A DNA stretch of 64,000 nucleotides from Pirellulaceae bacterium (GTDB lineage: Bacteria; Planctomycetota; Planctomycetia; Pirellulales; Pirellulaceae): positions 1 through 64,000 of the forward strand of contig BPJU01000008.1 of the NCBI GenBank assembly GCA_026004775.1, written 5' to 3'. Of the stretch, positions 55,239 through 62,114 are shown piece by piece (positions within the stretch are counted from its first letter, which is position 1; every line of letters starts with the position of its first letter). The position numbers were made by a program, and so were the translations under genes. The notes beneath the pieces were generated by a model. The model was not told the origin of the DNA. It was given only the letters and a program-made list of their open reading frames with translations, and made no database searches.

Positions 55239-55892
55239 ATGCTTCATTTCGAAGGTGATACGGGCGACCACGCTTCCGAAGACCCATGGAAGGCGGTTGC
55301 CAGCGGCAAACTAGCGGAAATCTATCGTTCGGCAGCCGAGATTTTTGTCCAAAAGGGTTTCGATGCCACGTCGATGAACGAGATTGCCGCGGCTGTCGAT
55401 TTGACCAAGGCAGGTCTCTATCATTACGTGCGCGGCAAGCACGAACTTCTGTTTGCTATCATGCAGTTTGCCATGGACGTGGTCGATCAAAAAATCGTCA
55501 TCCCGGCCCAAGCCATCGAGGACCCGGAAGAAAGGTTGCGGTTCATTCTGGACCGGCACGCCGGATTGACTCGCTACCTGAAAGAAATCTCGATCTTGAC
55601 CGACGAAGTCGTTGCCTTGAAACCGGAACACCGGCAGATCGTGCTGGAGCGCAAGCGGCGGTACTTTGAGTTTGTTCGAGAAACGCTTCGCCAGCTACAG
55701 CACCAGAAGAAACTGCAACAATTGGACGTAACGGTGGCCACCTTGAATCTGCTGGCAACTCTTTTGGGAATCGCCCGGTGGTATCGAGCTGACGGGCGAT
55801 TGTCAGCCGAAGAGATCGCGCGGCAGACTCGGGAACTTCTGTTGCACGGATTGCTGCGGTGCGAGCAGTCGGCGATCCCCCGCAAGAGCTGA
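55239..55892 (+). CDS. TetR-family transcriptional regulator
   Basis: A 217-residue DNA-binding regulator, normal length for the family. The N-terminal helix-turn-helix is clear: EIYRSAAEIFVQKGFDATSM followed by EIAAAVDLTKAGLYHYVRGK (about residues 25-70). The rest is a helical ligand/dimer domain that starts with the KHELLFAIM transition. The frame stays open upstream to 55026, but the family-like sequence starts here and GGGAGGGGGG precedes this ATG. A TetR-type palindrome overlaps a strong promoter 44 bases after its stop, so the gene after it is the likely target. The ligand is unknown; operator similarity suggests an acyl-CoA or fatty-acid type, which is inference. Confidence 0.92.
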   Translation: MLHFEGDTGDHASEDPWKAVASGKLAEIYRSAAEIFVQKGFDATSMNEIAAAVDLTKAGLYHYVRGKHELLFAIMQFAMDVVDQKIVIPAQAIEDPEERLRFILDRHAGLTRYLKEISILTDEVVALKPEHRQIVLERKRRYFEFVRETLRQLQHQKKLQQLDVTVATLNLLATLLGIARWYRADGRLSAEEIARQTRELLLHGLLRCEQSAIPRKS

Positions 55893-55935
55893 CCGGTTGA
55901 AGCAAGCAGCCCACATGCAGCGTTCCCATTTACCT

Positions 55936-55949
55936 ACCGACCGGTCGGT
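55936..55949. promoter_or_regulatory. TetR-type operator palindrome
   Basis: ACCGACCGGTCGGT is a perfect 14-bp palindrome. Its last base is the first base of the -35 box of the promoter at 55949-55977. With flanks (TACCGACCGGTCGGTT) it fits the operator I recall for the Thermus TetR regulator PfmR, TACCGACCGNTNGGTN. Confidence 0.75.
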
Positions 55950-55977
55950 TGACAATGACCTAGGGGGCGTCTATACT
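55949..55977 (+). promoter_or_regulatory. Near-consensus sigma70-type promoter for the DUF1559 gene
   Basis: TTGACA (55949-55954) exact, 17-base spacer, TATACT (55972-55977) one base from consensus. The predicted start near 55984 gives a leader of about 127 bases to the ATG at 56111. Confidence 0.8.
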
Positions 55978-56110
55978 GAGCCGAGTCTCCAGGTGCATTG
56001 CCTCAGCACGGATGCCCACCCGACACGTTGACCGGAGCTTAACCGTGAGACGAACCGCCTTGTGCGCCAAGTGTCGTATTGCCAATCGTTCTAGTCATAG
56101 GAGTCCTGAT

Positions 56111-57145
56111 ATGGTGCGGCAGTCGCGGTGTAGGGCGTTTACGCTGGTTGAGTTGCTGGTGGTTATTGCCATTATCGGCATCTTGGTGTCGTTGTTGTTG
56201 CCGGCCGTGCAGGCGGCCCGCGAAGCAGCACGTCGCATGCAGTGCTCGAATAACTTGAAACAACTCGGGCTCGCGTTCCACAACTATCACGACGTGCACA
56301 AAGCATTTCCGATGGGCTATTTCGTGTGGGTGAACCCCTCGAGCGGTACTTACAACGTCCAGGCATGGGGCACGTTGATCCTTCCTTTTATTGAACAACA
56401 GACATTGTATGACAGGTACGATTTCCGCGTGGCGCCGGCAAATGAGGCGGGGCCTATCGGTCAAGCCAACGTGGCCATTATCAGTACGGTCATCAGGACC
56501 TTTACCTGCCCGTCGGCCGCCAATCCGACTAACCGGGTCTACGACGGCTTCATCCCCGCAAACCCGAGTGGTATACCCTTGCCCCAGCTTACGTGGAAAG
56601 CCGCTCCGTCCGATTACGGCATTGCCACGGGCGTGCGCGGGGTATTTGCCAACATGGCTTACCAGGGATATCCCGGCGGGGCGGGCGGAAACCGCCATGG
56701 AATGATCCAGCCGCACATCCAGATCGTCGGAGTGACCAGTAGTTTTCGCGACAATAACTTTGCCGTAGTGTTGGACGGCACATCCAATACGATCCTTTTG
56801 GCGGAACGCACCGGCGGAGCGGAAATTTGGTCACGACGCAAGCAGCTCAGCGTGCCCCAACCGTTCCCACAAATGAATGGCGGCGGCTGGGGAGATGCGC
56901 TTAACGGTGAACACTGGATGAGCGGCACGCTTTACAGCGGCCAAACGTGGCCACCGCAAGAAGGTCCCTGCGGCATCAATTGCACCAACCTGCGCGGTTA
57001 TGGATTCCATTCGTTCCACCCCGGCGGCTGCCTCTTTGCGATGGGCGATGGCTCCGTCCGTTTCGTACCCGAAGCGGTCACCCAGTTCGTGTTGGCGTCG
57101 ATCATCACCAGGGAAAAAGGTGAACCGGCAACGCTCAACGATTAG
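56111..57145 (+). CDS. DUF1559 (H-X9-DG) pseudopilin-like protein
   Basis: A 344-residue protein. The N-terminus is a type IV pilin-like prepilin signal, RAFTLVELLVVIAIIGIL, running into the conserved AAREAARRMQCSNNLKQLGL. The rest is DUF1559 with FHNYHDVHKAFP, the NTILLAERTGG stretch, and the closing HPGGCLFAMGDGSVRFV that gives the H-X9-DG motif. Length is typical. I chose this ATG because AGGAG lies seven bases before it and the prepilin signal follows directly; the frame is open another 99 bases upstream. Probably processed by prepilin peptidase and exposed at the cell envelope. It is followed by a small lipoprotein gene, a common planctomycete pair, and preceded by a TetR-controlled promoter. 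Confidence 0.93.
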   Translation: MVRQSRCRAFTLVELLVVIAIIGILVSLLLPAVQAAREAARRMQCSNNLKQLGLAFHNYHDVHKAFPMGYFVWVNPSSGTYNVQAWGTLILPFIEQQTLYDRYDFRVAPANEAGPIGQANVAIISTVIRTFTCPSAANPTNRVYDGFIPANPSGIPLPQLTWKAAPSDYGIATGVRGVFANMAYQGYPGGAGGNRHGMIQPHIQIVGVTSSFRDNNFAVVLDGTSNTILLAERTGGAEIWSRRKQLSVPQPFPQMNGGGWGDALNGEHWMSGTLYSGQTWPPQEGPCGINCTNLRGYGFHSFHPGGCLFAMGDGSVRFVPEAVTQFVLASIITREKGEPATLND

Positions 57146-57223
57146 CTCGGTCGGCCCGATGGCTATCCGAGGAAAAGCGGGCTAAGCTGGCGGCGCGGTT
57201 GCCCTATTTGAGGAGGAAGGCCC

Positions 57224-57661
57224 ATGCGCGGTATCCCATGCCTGTGGTGCGTAACGGTAGTTGCTTTGGTGGCCGGTGGCTGCTCGCGATCCTCCGGCCC
57301 ACCCCGGCAACCCACCTATCCGCTCACGGGTGTGGTGACCGTGGATGGCCAACCGGCGAAAGAAGTGCGCGTTGCAGTACATCCGGCCGGCGCCACCGAT
57401 CCGGAAAGCGCAGTAGCGACCGCTTTCACGGACGAGAATGGGAAATTCTCGCTTTCCACTTACGAGTCGGGTGACGGTGTCCCCGAGGGCGAATATGTGG
57501 TGACCTTCATGTGGGGCACCATTAACCCATTTAGCTTTCAATACGGTCCGCCGGACAAACTGAACGGGCGGTATGCCGACCCAGCCAAATCCCAATTCCG
57601 CGTGAAAGTAGAAAAAGGAAAACCCGCCGATATGGGGACCATTTCTCTGAGTACGAAGTAG
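57224..57661 (+). CDS. Small lipoprotein with carboxypeptidase-regulatory-like domain
   Basis: A 145-residue protein. The N-terminal hydrophobic stretch ends in VAGGC, a lipobox with Cys20 as the lipidation site. The remainder looks like a transthyretin-like beta-sandwich (carboxypeptidase regulatory-like): YPLTGVVTVDGQPAKEVRVAVHP, TAFTDENGKFSLSTYESGDG and VPEGEYVVTFMW. Such small lipoproteins regularly follow DUF1559 genes in planctomycetes. GGAGGA precedes the ATG. The spacing of 78 bases suggests one transcript with the DUF1559 gene. Function is unknown; the pairing suggests an envelope complex. Confidence 0.85.
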   Translation: MRGIPCLWCVTVVALVAGGCSRSSGPPRQPTYPLTGVVTVDGQPAKEVRVAVHPAGATDPESAVATAFTDENGKFSLSTYESGDGVPEGEYVVTFMWGTINPFSFQYGPPDKLNGRYADPAKSQFRVKVEKGKPADMGTISLSTK

Positions 57662-57673
57662 TCGCCGTTGCCT

Positions 57674-57701
57674 GCCGGTGCAAGTCGACCGGTCCACCGG
57701 C
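57674..57701 (+). terminator. Weak hairpin after the lipoprotein gene
   Basis: GCCGGTG and CACCGGC form a perfect 7-bp stem with a 14-base loop, starting 12 bases after the stop. Only a weak T-rich stretch follows, so it may be a terminator, an attenuator or chance. Confidence 0.3.
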
Positions 57702-57767
57702 GGCCATTTCTTCTGTCCGTCCTGTGCCGTACCGTTCAGCAACCTGAAAGGCATCACGGAGTCTTCA

Positions 57768-58925
57768 ATGTTCGGTTTTGCATTGTGCCTGGCAGCCGCG
57801 AGCTTGACCGGGACGGCCGAGCTAAACGCCGAGCTGGTATTCCCGCTGGACCATCGCCATAATCATGCTCCGGGGATCGTCGAGTGTCCCGGCGGTGATC
57901 TGCTCGTGTCGTGGTATCGAGGTTCCGGGGAACGTTCGGCCGACGATGTGGCGGTGTATGGAGCGTGGAAACCAGCCGGCGCGAACACCTGGTCCGAACC
58001 GTTCCTGATGGCCGACCGTCCCGGCTTTCCTGACTGCAATACCTGTCTGTTCATCGACCGGCAGCAACGGCTGTGGTTGTTCTGGCCCACGGTGCTGGCC
58101 AACACGTGGGAATCGTGCCTGACAAATTATCGGATGGCCAGCCGATACGGCGCCCAGTACGGTCCGCCGGCATGGGACCGGGAAGGAATCATTCTGCTGA
58201 AACCCGACGATTTTTCGGCCGATGCCGCCAGGCTGTTGGATCAATTCCTGGCAGAGCGGGACACTTCGCTGCCACCGGCGGCGCAACAGCGCATCGAAGA
58301 ACTGCGCCGGCGGCTGTCCGACCGGCTGTACCAGCGGCTGGGCTGGCAGCCGCGCAACAAGCCGCTCCAACTTCCCAGCGGCCGGATCTTGCTTCCCCTC
58401 TACAGCGACACTTTTTCGATCTCGATCATGGCCATATCCGATGACGAAGGGCAACACTGGTTTGCCGGAAAACCGCTCATCGGCTGGGGCAACATCCAAC
58501 CTACGCTGCTGCGGCGAGAGGATGGAACGCTGGTGGCGTACATGAGAGAAAACGGTCCGAGACGGCGCATCCGTGTGGCGTACTCGCGTGACGAGGGAAT
58601 CACCTGGAGCCCGGTCACCGAGACCGACTTTCCCAATCCCGGCTCGGCCGTCGACGGTGTTCGGTTGGCCAACGGTCATTGGATTCTTGTCTACAACGAC
58701 ACCACCTCCGGCCGCAACCGGCTCGCCGTTTCGCTCTCCGAAGATGAAGGGCTCAGTTGGCCGTGGACGCGTCATCTGGAAAATCATCCCACAGGGGCCT
58801 ACCATTACCCGGCAGTCATTCAAAGTCGCGATGGTAGAATCCATGTTGCCTACAGCTATTTTGTAGAAGGCGGAAAAAGCATCAAACACGCAGTTTTCGA
58901 GGAACAGTGGATCAAGGGTGAATGA
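57768..58925 (+). CDS. Sialidase-like (BNR/Asp-box) beta-propeller protein
   Basis: A 385-residue protein with a weak N-terminal signal (FGFALCLAAASLTGTA). It carries three Asp-box motifs of the S-x-D-x-G-x-x-W type (SDDEGQHWFAG, SRDEGITWSPV, SEDEGLSWPW), an early VECPGGDLLVSWYRGSGERS region and the closing GRIHVAYSYFVEGGKSIKH, as in exo-alpha-sialidase-like six-bladed propellers. The true GH33 catalytic residues could not be checked by eye, so hydrolysis of sialic acid is not claimed. I chose the ATG at 57768, with GGAG at good spacing, over an upstream in-frame start without one. Confidence 0.85.
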   Translation: MFGFALCLAAASLTGTAELNAELVFPLDHRHNHAPGIVECPGGDLLVSWYRGSGERSADDVAVYGAWKPAGANTWSEPFLMADRPGFPDCNTCLFIDRQQRLWLFWPTVLANTWESCLTNYRMASRYGAQYGPPAWDREGIILLKPDDFSADAARLLDQFLAERDTSLPPAAQQRIEELRRRLSDRLYQRLGWQPRNKPLQLPSGRILLPLYSDTFSISIMAISDDEGQHWFAGKPLIGWGNIQPTLLRREDGTLVAYMRENGPRRRIRVAYSRDEGITWSPVTETDFPNPGSAVDGVRLANGHWILVYNDTTSGRNRLAVSLSEDEGLSWPWTRHLENHPTGAYHYPAVIQSRDGRIHVAYSYFVEGGKSIKHAVFEEQWIKGE

Positions 58926-59100
58926 ACGCGCACAACATGCGCCCAATGGCGGTTTCCCGCCCGACACGACGAGAAACGACTGCGAAAAACGGGGTTTATC
59001 CGTGCCACAGGACACATAAAATGGACAACAGATGATTTTGGGAGAATGAGATAGCCGGAATATTGCAAATCGGTTTTCCATTCAGTGAAAGGAGAATTGT

Positions 59101-60540
59101 GTGTCATACTTCGGGACAATACGGCGGACGATGAAATATTGGTTGTTTGTATGGGCATGGTCGTATGTTGCAGGGTCAGCCTGTCTTTCGCAACAAACAC
59201 CTTTCGACGAATATATTCAGCGGCCCGATCAAAACTATCGTTGGAGTCTCGTAAAAAACAGCGACGAACCTCAGGCAAAAAGCTACGTCATCGAACTGGT
59301 ATCCCAAGCGTGGCGCAGCGAAAAGGATGTGGATCGCACGCTGTGGACTCATTGGCTGGTAGTCGTGGTTCCCAAAGAAGTCAAATGGGATACGGCTCTA
59401 CTGCTGGTCAGTGGTGGCTCGAATGGGGATGGAGTGCCGTCCGCTTCATCCAACGCGCGTGCCGTGGCTGATACCGCTCATGCCGTGGTAGCCGAACTGC
59501 GGATGGTTCCCAATCAACCTCTGGTTTTTCATCAGGATGGAGTGCCTCGCAAAGAAGACGATCTTATCGGGTATTGCTGGGACCAGTTCTTGAAGACGGG
59601 TGACCCTACGTGGCTGCCGCGGCTTCCGATGGTGAAGTCCGTATTGCGGGCAATGGATGCCGTACAGGAATTTCTGGCATCTGAAGCCGGTGGAAGGCTC
59701 ACGATTCGGAAGTTTGTGGTAGCCGGCGGGTCAAAACGCGGCTGGACCACCTGGATGGCCGGAGCATCGCAGGACCCGCGGATCGCCGGAATCGTGCCGA
59801 TCGTGATCGACGTAGTGAATGTGCAGCGCACCATGAGAAACCACGTGGCGGCCTACGGCTTCTGGGCGGAAGCGATCGGCGACTACGTCAACCACGGTAT
59901 CATGCAGCGCTGGCAGGATCCGCGCCTCCAGGAACTGTACCGAATCGTCGACCCGTACTTTTACCGCCAGCGGTTGCGGATGCCCAAACTGGTTCTCAAC
60001 GCGGTCGGCGACCAATTCTTCACCCCCGATTCTTCCCAATTCTACTACGATGAACTCCCCGGGCCCAAATTGCTCCGTTACGTCCCCAATGGTGACCACT
60101 CACTGCGCGACACCAACGCAGTCCAATCCCTGATTGCGTTTTTTGAACTCGTGGCGCAAGGCAAGCCTTTGCCTCAGTACAGTTGGACATTCGAGCCCGG
60201 CGGGGCGATCCGCCTGGTAACCGACGAACCGGTTCGCAGCGTGGTGATGTGGTATGGGTCGAATCCGGAAGCTCGGGATTTCCGCGTGATGACCATCGGT
60301 AAAGCATTCCGCAGTGAGCCGCTCCAGCCGGAGCCGGACGGGGCGTATGTGGCACGTGTCTCGGCACCGGAAAAAGGTTGGACCGCTTTCCTGATCGAGG
60401 TGACGTTTGACACTCCCACATCCGTCCCCTTGATCGCATCCAGTGCCGTGCGGATCGTGCCGGACGTTTTGCCCTATGCCGGGATTGTTCCGCACCAGGC
60501 TCCGTATGAAAGGCAGGTGCGGGAAATCACGAACCGCTAG
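59101..60540 (+). CDS. PhoPQ-activated pathogenicity-related (PqaA-type) protein
   Basis: A 479-residue protein of the PhoPQ-related family (alpha/beta-hydrolase-like). The signal region WLFVWAWSYVAGSACLSQQ suggests export. Family stretches include ALLLVSGGSNGDG, the nucleophile-elbow-like GGSKRGWTTWMAG, GIVPIVIDVVN, LVLNAVGDQFFTPDSSQF and YVPNGDHSL (candidate His). Length is typical. The start is taken as GTG 59101 because AAAGGAG lies just before it; an ATG ten codons later is the alternative. The actual substrate is unknown. It ends overlapping by 14 bases with a convergent small gene. Confidence 0.88.
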   Translation: MSYFGTIRRTMKYWLFVWAWSYVAGSACLSQQTPFDEYIQRPDQNYRWSLVKNSDEPQAKSYVIELVSQAWRSEKDVDRTLWTHWLVVVVPKEVKWDTALLLVSGGSNGDGVPSASSNARAVADTAHAVVAELRMVPNQPLVFHQDGVPRKEDDLIGYCWDQFLKTGDPTWLPRLPMVKSVLRAMDAVQEFLASEAGGRLTIRKFVVAGGSKRGWTTWMAGASQDPRIAGIVPIVIDVVNVQRTMRNHVAAYGFWAEAIGDYVNHGIMQRWQDPRLQELYRIVDPYFYRQRLRMPKLVLNAVGDQFFTPDSSQFYYDELPGPKLLRYVPNGDHSLRDTNAVQSLIAFFELVAQGKPLPQYSWTFEPGGAIRLVTDEPVRSVVMWYGSNPEARDFRVMTIGKAFRSEPLQPEPDGAYVARVSAPEKGWTAFLIEVTFDTPTSVPLIASSAVRIVPDVLPYAGIVPHQAPYERQVREITNR

Positions 60541-60727
60541 AAGGGCGAGGCTCGACGCGGCGGGGACCGTCTTCCACCAGCTTCATGCAGACCGGTGGTT
60601 TGCCCGGACCGGGGCAGGGGCACCATTGAGACGTGACCGAGCCGGGTACGCGCACACGCCGGTGGCACTGCGGGCACTCGAATACGCGACGCAGATCGTA
60701 CTTCAGTCGCTCGTATGGGCCCTTCAT
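60527..60727 (-). CDS. Small conserved zinc-ribbon protein
   Basis: A 66-residue protein with two Cys pairs, ECPQCHRRVRV and WCPCPG, preceded by YERLKYDLRRVF. The Cys pattern, and my recollection of similar short planctomycete proteins, favour a real gene over a chance frame. It lies 10 bases after the glgC stop on the same strand and overlaps the last 14 bases of the convergent PqaA-type gene. There is no clear ribosome binding site, so translation may depend on glgC. Function is unknown. Confidence 0.65.
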   Translation of the reverse strand: MKGPYERLKYDLRRVFECPQCHRRVRVPGSVTSQWCPCPGPGKPPVCMKLVEDGPRRVEPRPSSGS

Positions 60728-60737
60728 CCGTCAGCCG

Positions 60738-62042
60738 TCAGTGAACACCTCGTGAAGCCAGCGAGTCCGCCAACTTCCAGCCGTCCGGTAACACAGCACC
60801 TTTGACCACCACGGCGATGCCGTCGCGGACCACGCAGTCATCGGCATCGGGCGTTTCCTCCCAGCCACGTTCATTGACGATCCTTACGTTCCGCCCAATC
60901 CGGCAATTCTTGTCGATAATCGCCTGCTCGATCACCGTGCCGCTGCCTATCCCCAGCGGGATCTGCGACGCACCAGGAAGCGCTTCTTCGTAAAAGTCGG
61001 CGCCCATTAGCACCGCGTTGCGTATCGTCACATTCTCGCCAATCACGCACCGCACGCCGATGATGCTGTTTTCGATCCGCGACCCGCGTCCGATGCGGCA
61101 CCCATCGGCAATCAAACTGTCCCGAATTACCGCGTCCGCCACGTAACTGGGAGGCAAAAAGCGGGTACGGGTATAGATCGGCGCATCGGGGGCAACCAGC
61201 GAGAAGGGCGGCGACGGACTGGCCAGCGCCAGATTGGCTTCGAAGAATGCTCGAATCGTACCGATATCTTCCCAGTAATCGTCAAACAGGTGCATATGCA
61301 CGTGACGCGAACGGATCGAGGCCGGGAAGACTTCCCGCCCGAAATCGCGATAATTGGTTTTTTCCAATGCATCCACCAGCGTCTGCCGGTTGAAAAGATA
61401 AATTCCCATACTGGCCAGGAAAGGCCGGCCGCGGCTGTCGATACCTCGAGCGTCGATCCACGCAGGATCCGTCCGCACCATCTCCAGTTCGTCACGCGTC
61501 TGAGGCTTCTCCAGAAAGCCCACCACCCGCCCCGTCTCGTCACATCTCATGATACCCAAAGCCGAGGCATGTGATTCATCGACGGGCAAGGCAGCTATCG
61601 TTACGTCCGCCCCGGACTCCTGATGCGTAGCAAGCATCTGGCGGTAGTCCATCCGGTACAACTGGTCTCCCGACAGGATCAAAACGTAGTCGATTCCCGG
61701 CTGCTGGATGTAACGGAGTTGCTTGCGCACCGCGTCGGCCGTGCCTTGATACCAGCCGGTATTCTCGTCCATCGTTTCCTGAGCCGCCAGGATCTCGACA
61801 AAGCCGCCATGGTAAGGATCGAATTGGTACGCGTTGCGCAAATGCCGGTGAAGACTGACCGACATGAACTGGGTCAAGACATAGATATGATTCACACCGC
61901 TATTCAGGCAGTTGGAAAGCGGGATGTCGATCAGACGGTACTTGCCGGCAAGCGGCACAGCCGGCTTGGACCGATACTTGGTAAGAGGATACAGCCGTGT
62001 TCCTCGCCCGCCCCCCAAAACCAACGCCGTGATATTGCGCAT
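60738..62042 (-). CDS. glgC: Glucose-1-phosphate adenylyltransferase
   Basis: A 434-residue enzyme that makes ADP-glucose from glucose 1-phosphate and ATP for glycogen synthesis. Signatures are visible: LVLGGGRGTRLYPLT (nucleotide loop), SKPAVPLAGKYRLIDIPLSN (activator/catalytic region), WYQGTADAVRKQL, ILSGDQLYRMDY, and a C-terminal left-handed beta-helix with hexapeptide-like repeats (GCRIGRGSRIENSIIGVRC). Length is normal. I start at the ATG at 62042, which has GGGG upstream, and not at the in-frame GTG 15 bases earlier. It follows leuS by about 70 bases on the same strand and precedes the small zinc-ribbon gene, so the three are probably co-transcribed. Confidence 0.95.
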   Translation of the reverse strand: MRNITALVLGGGRGTRLYPLTKYRSKPAVPLAGKYRLIDIPLSNCLNSGVNHIYVLTQFMSVSLHRHLRNAYQFDPYHGGFVEILAAQETMDENTGWYQGTADAVRKQLRYIQQPGIDYVLILSGDQLYRMDYRQMLATHQESGADVTIAALPVDESHASALGIMRCDETGRVVGFLEKPQTRDELEMVRTDPAWIDARGIDSRGRPFLASMGIYLFNRQTLVDALEKTNYRDFGREVFPASIRSRHVHMHLFDDYWEDIGTIRAFFEANLALASPSPPFSLVAPDAPIYTRTRFLPPSYVADAVIRDSLIADGCRIGRGSRIENSIIGVRCVIGENVTIRNAVLMGADFYEEALPGASQIPLGIGSGTVIEQAIIDKNCRIGRNVRIVNERGWEETPDADDCVVRDGIAVVVKGAVLPDGWKLADSLASRGVH

Positions 62043-62114
62043 CGATATGCCCCACACCAGAAAAACTTCCCAAAAAGCTGCTGTGCTGTAAAAGCTGTCG
62101 TACGCTCTGGGCGG

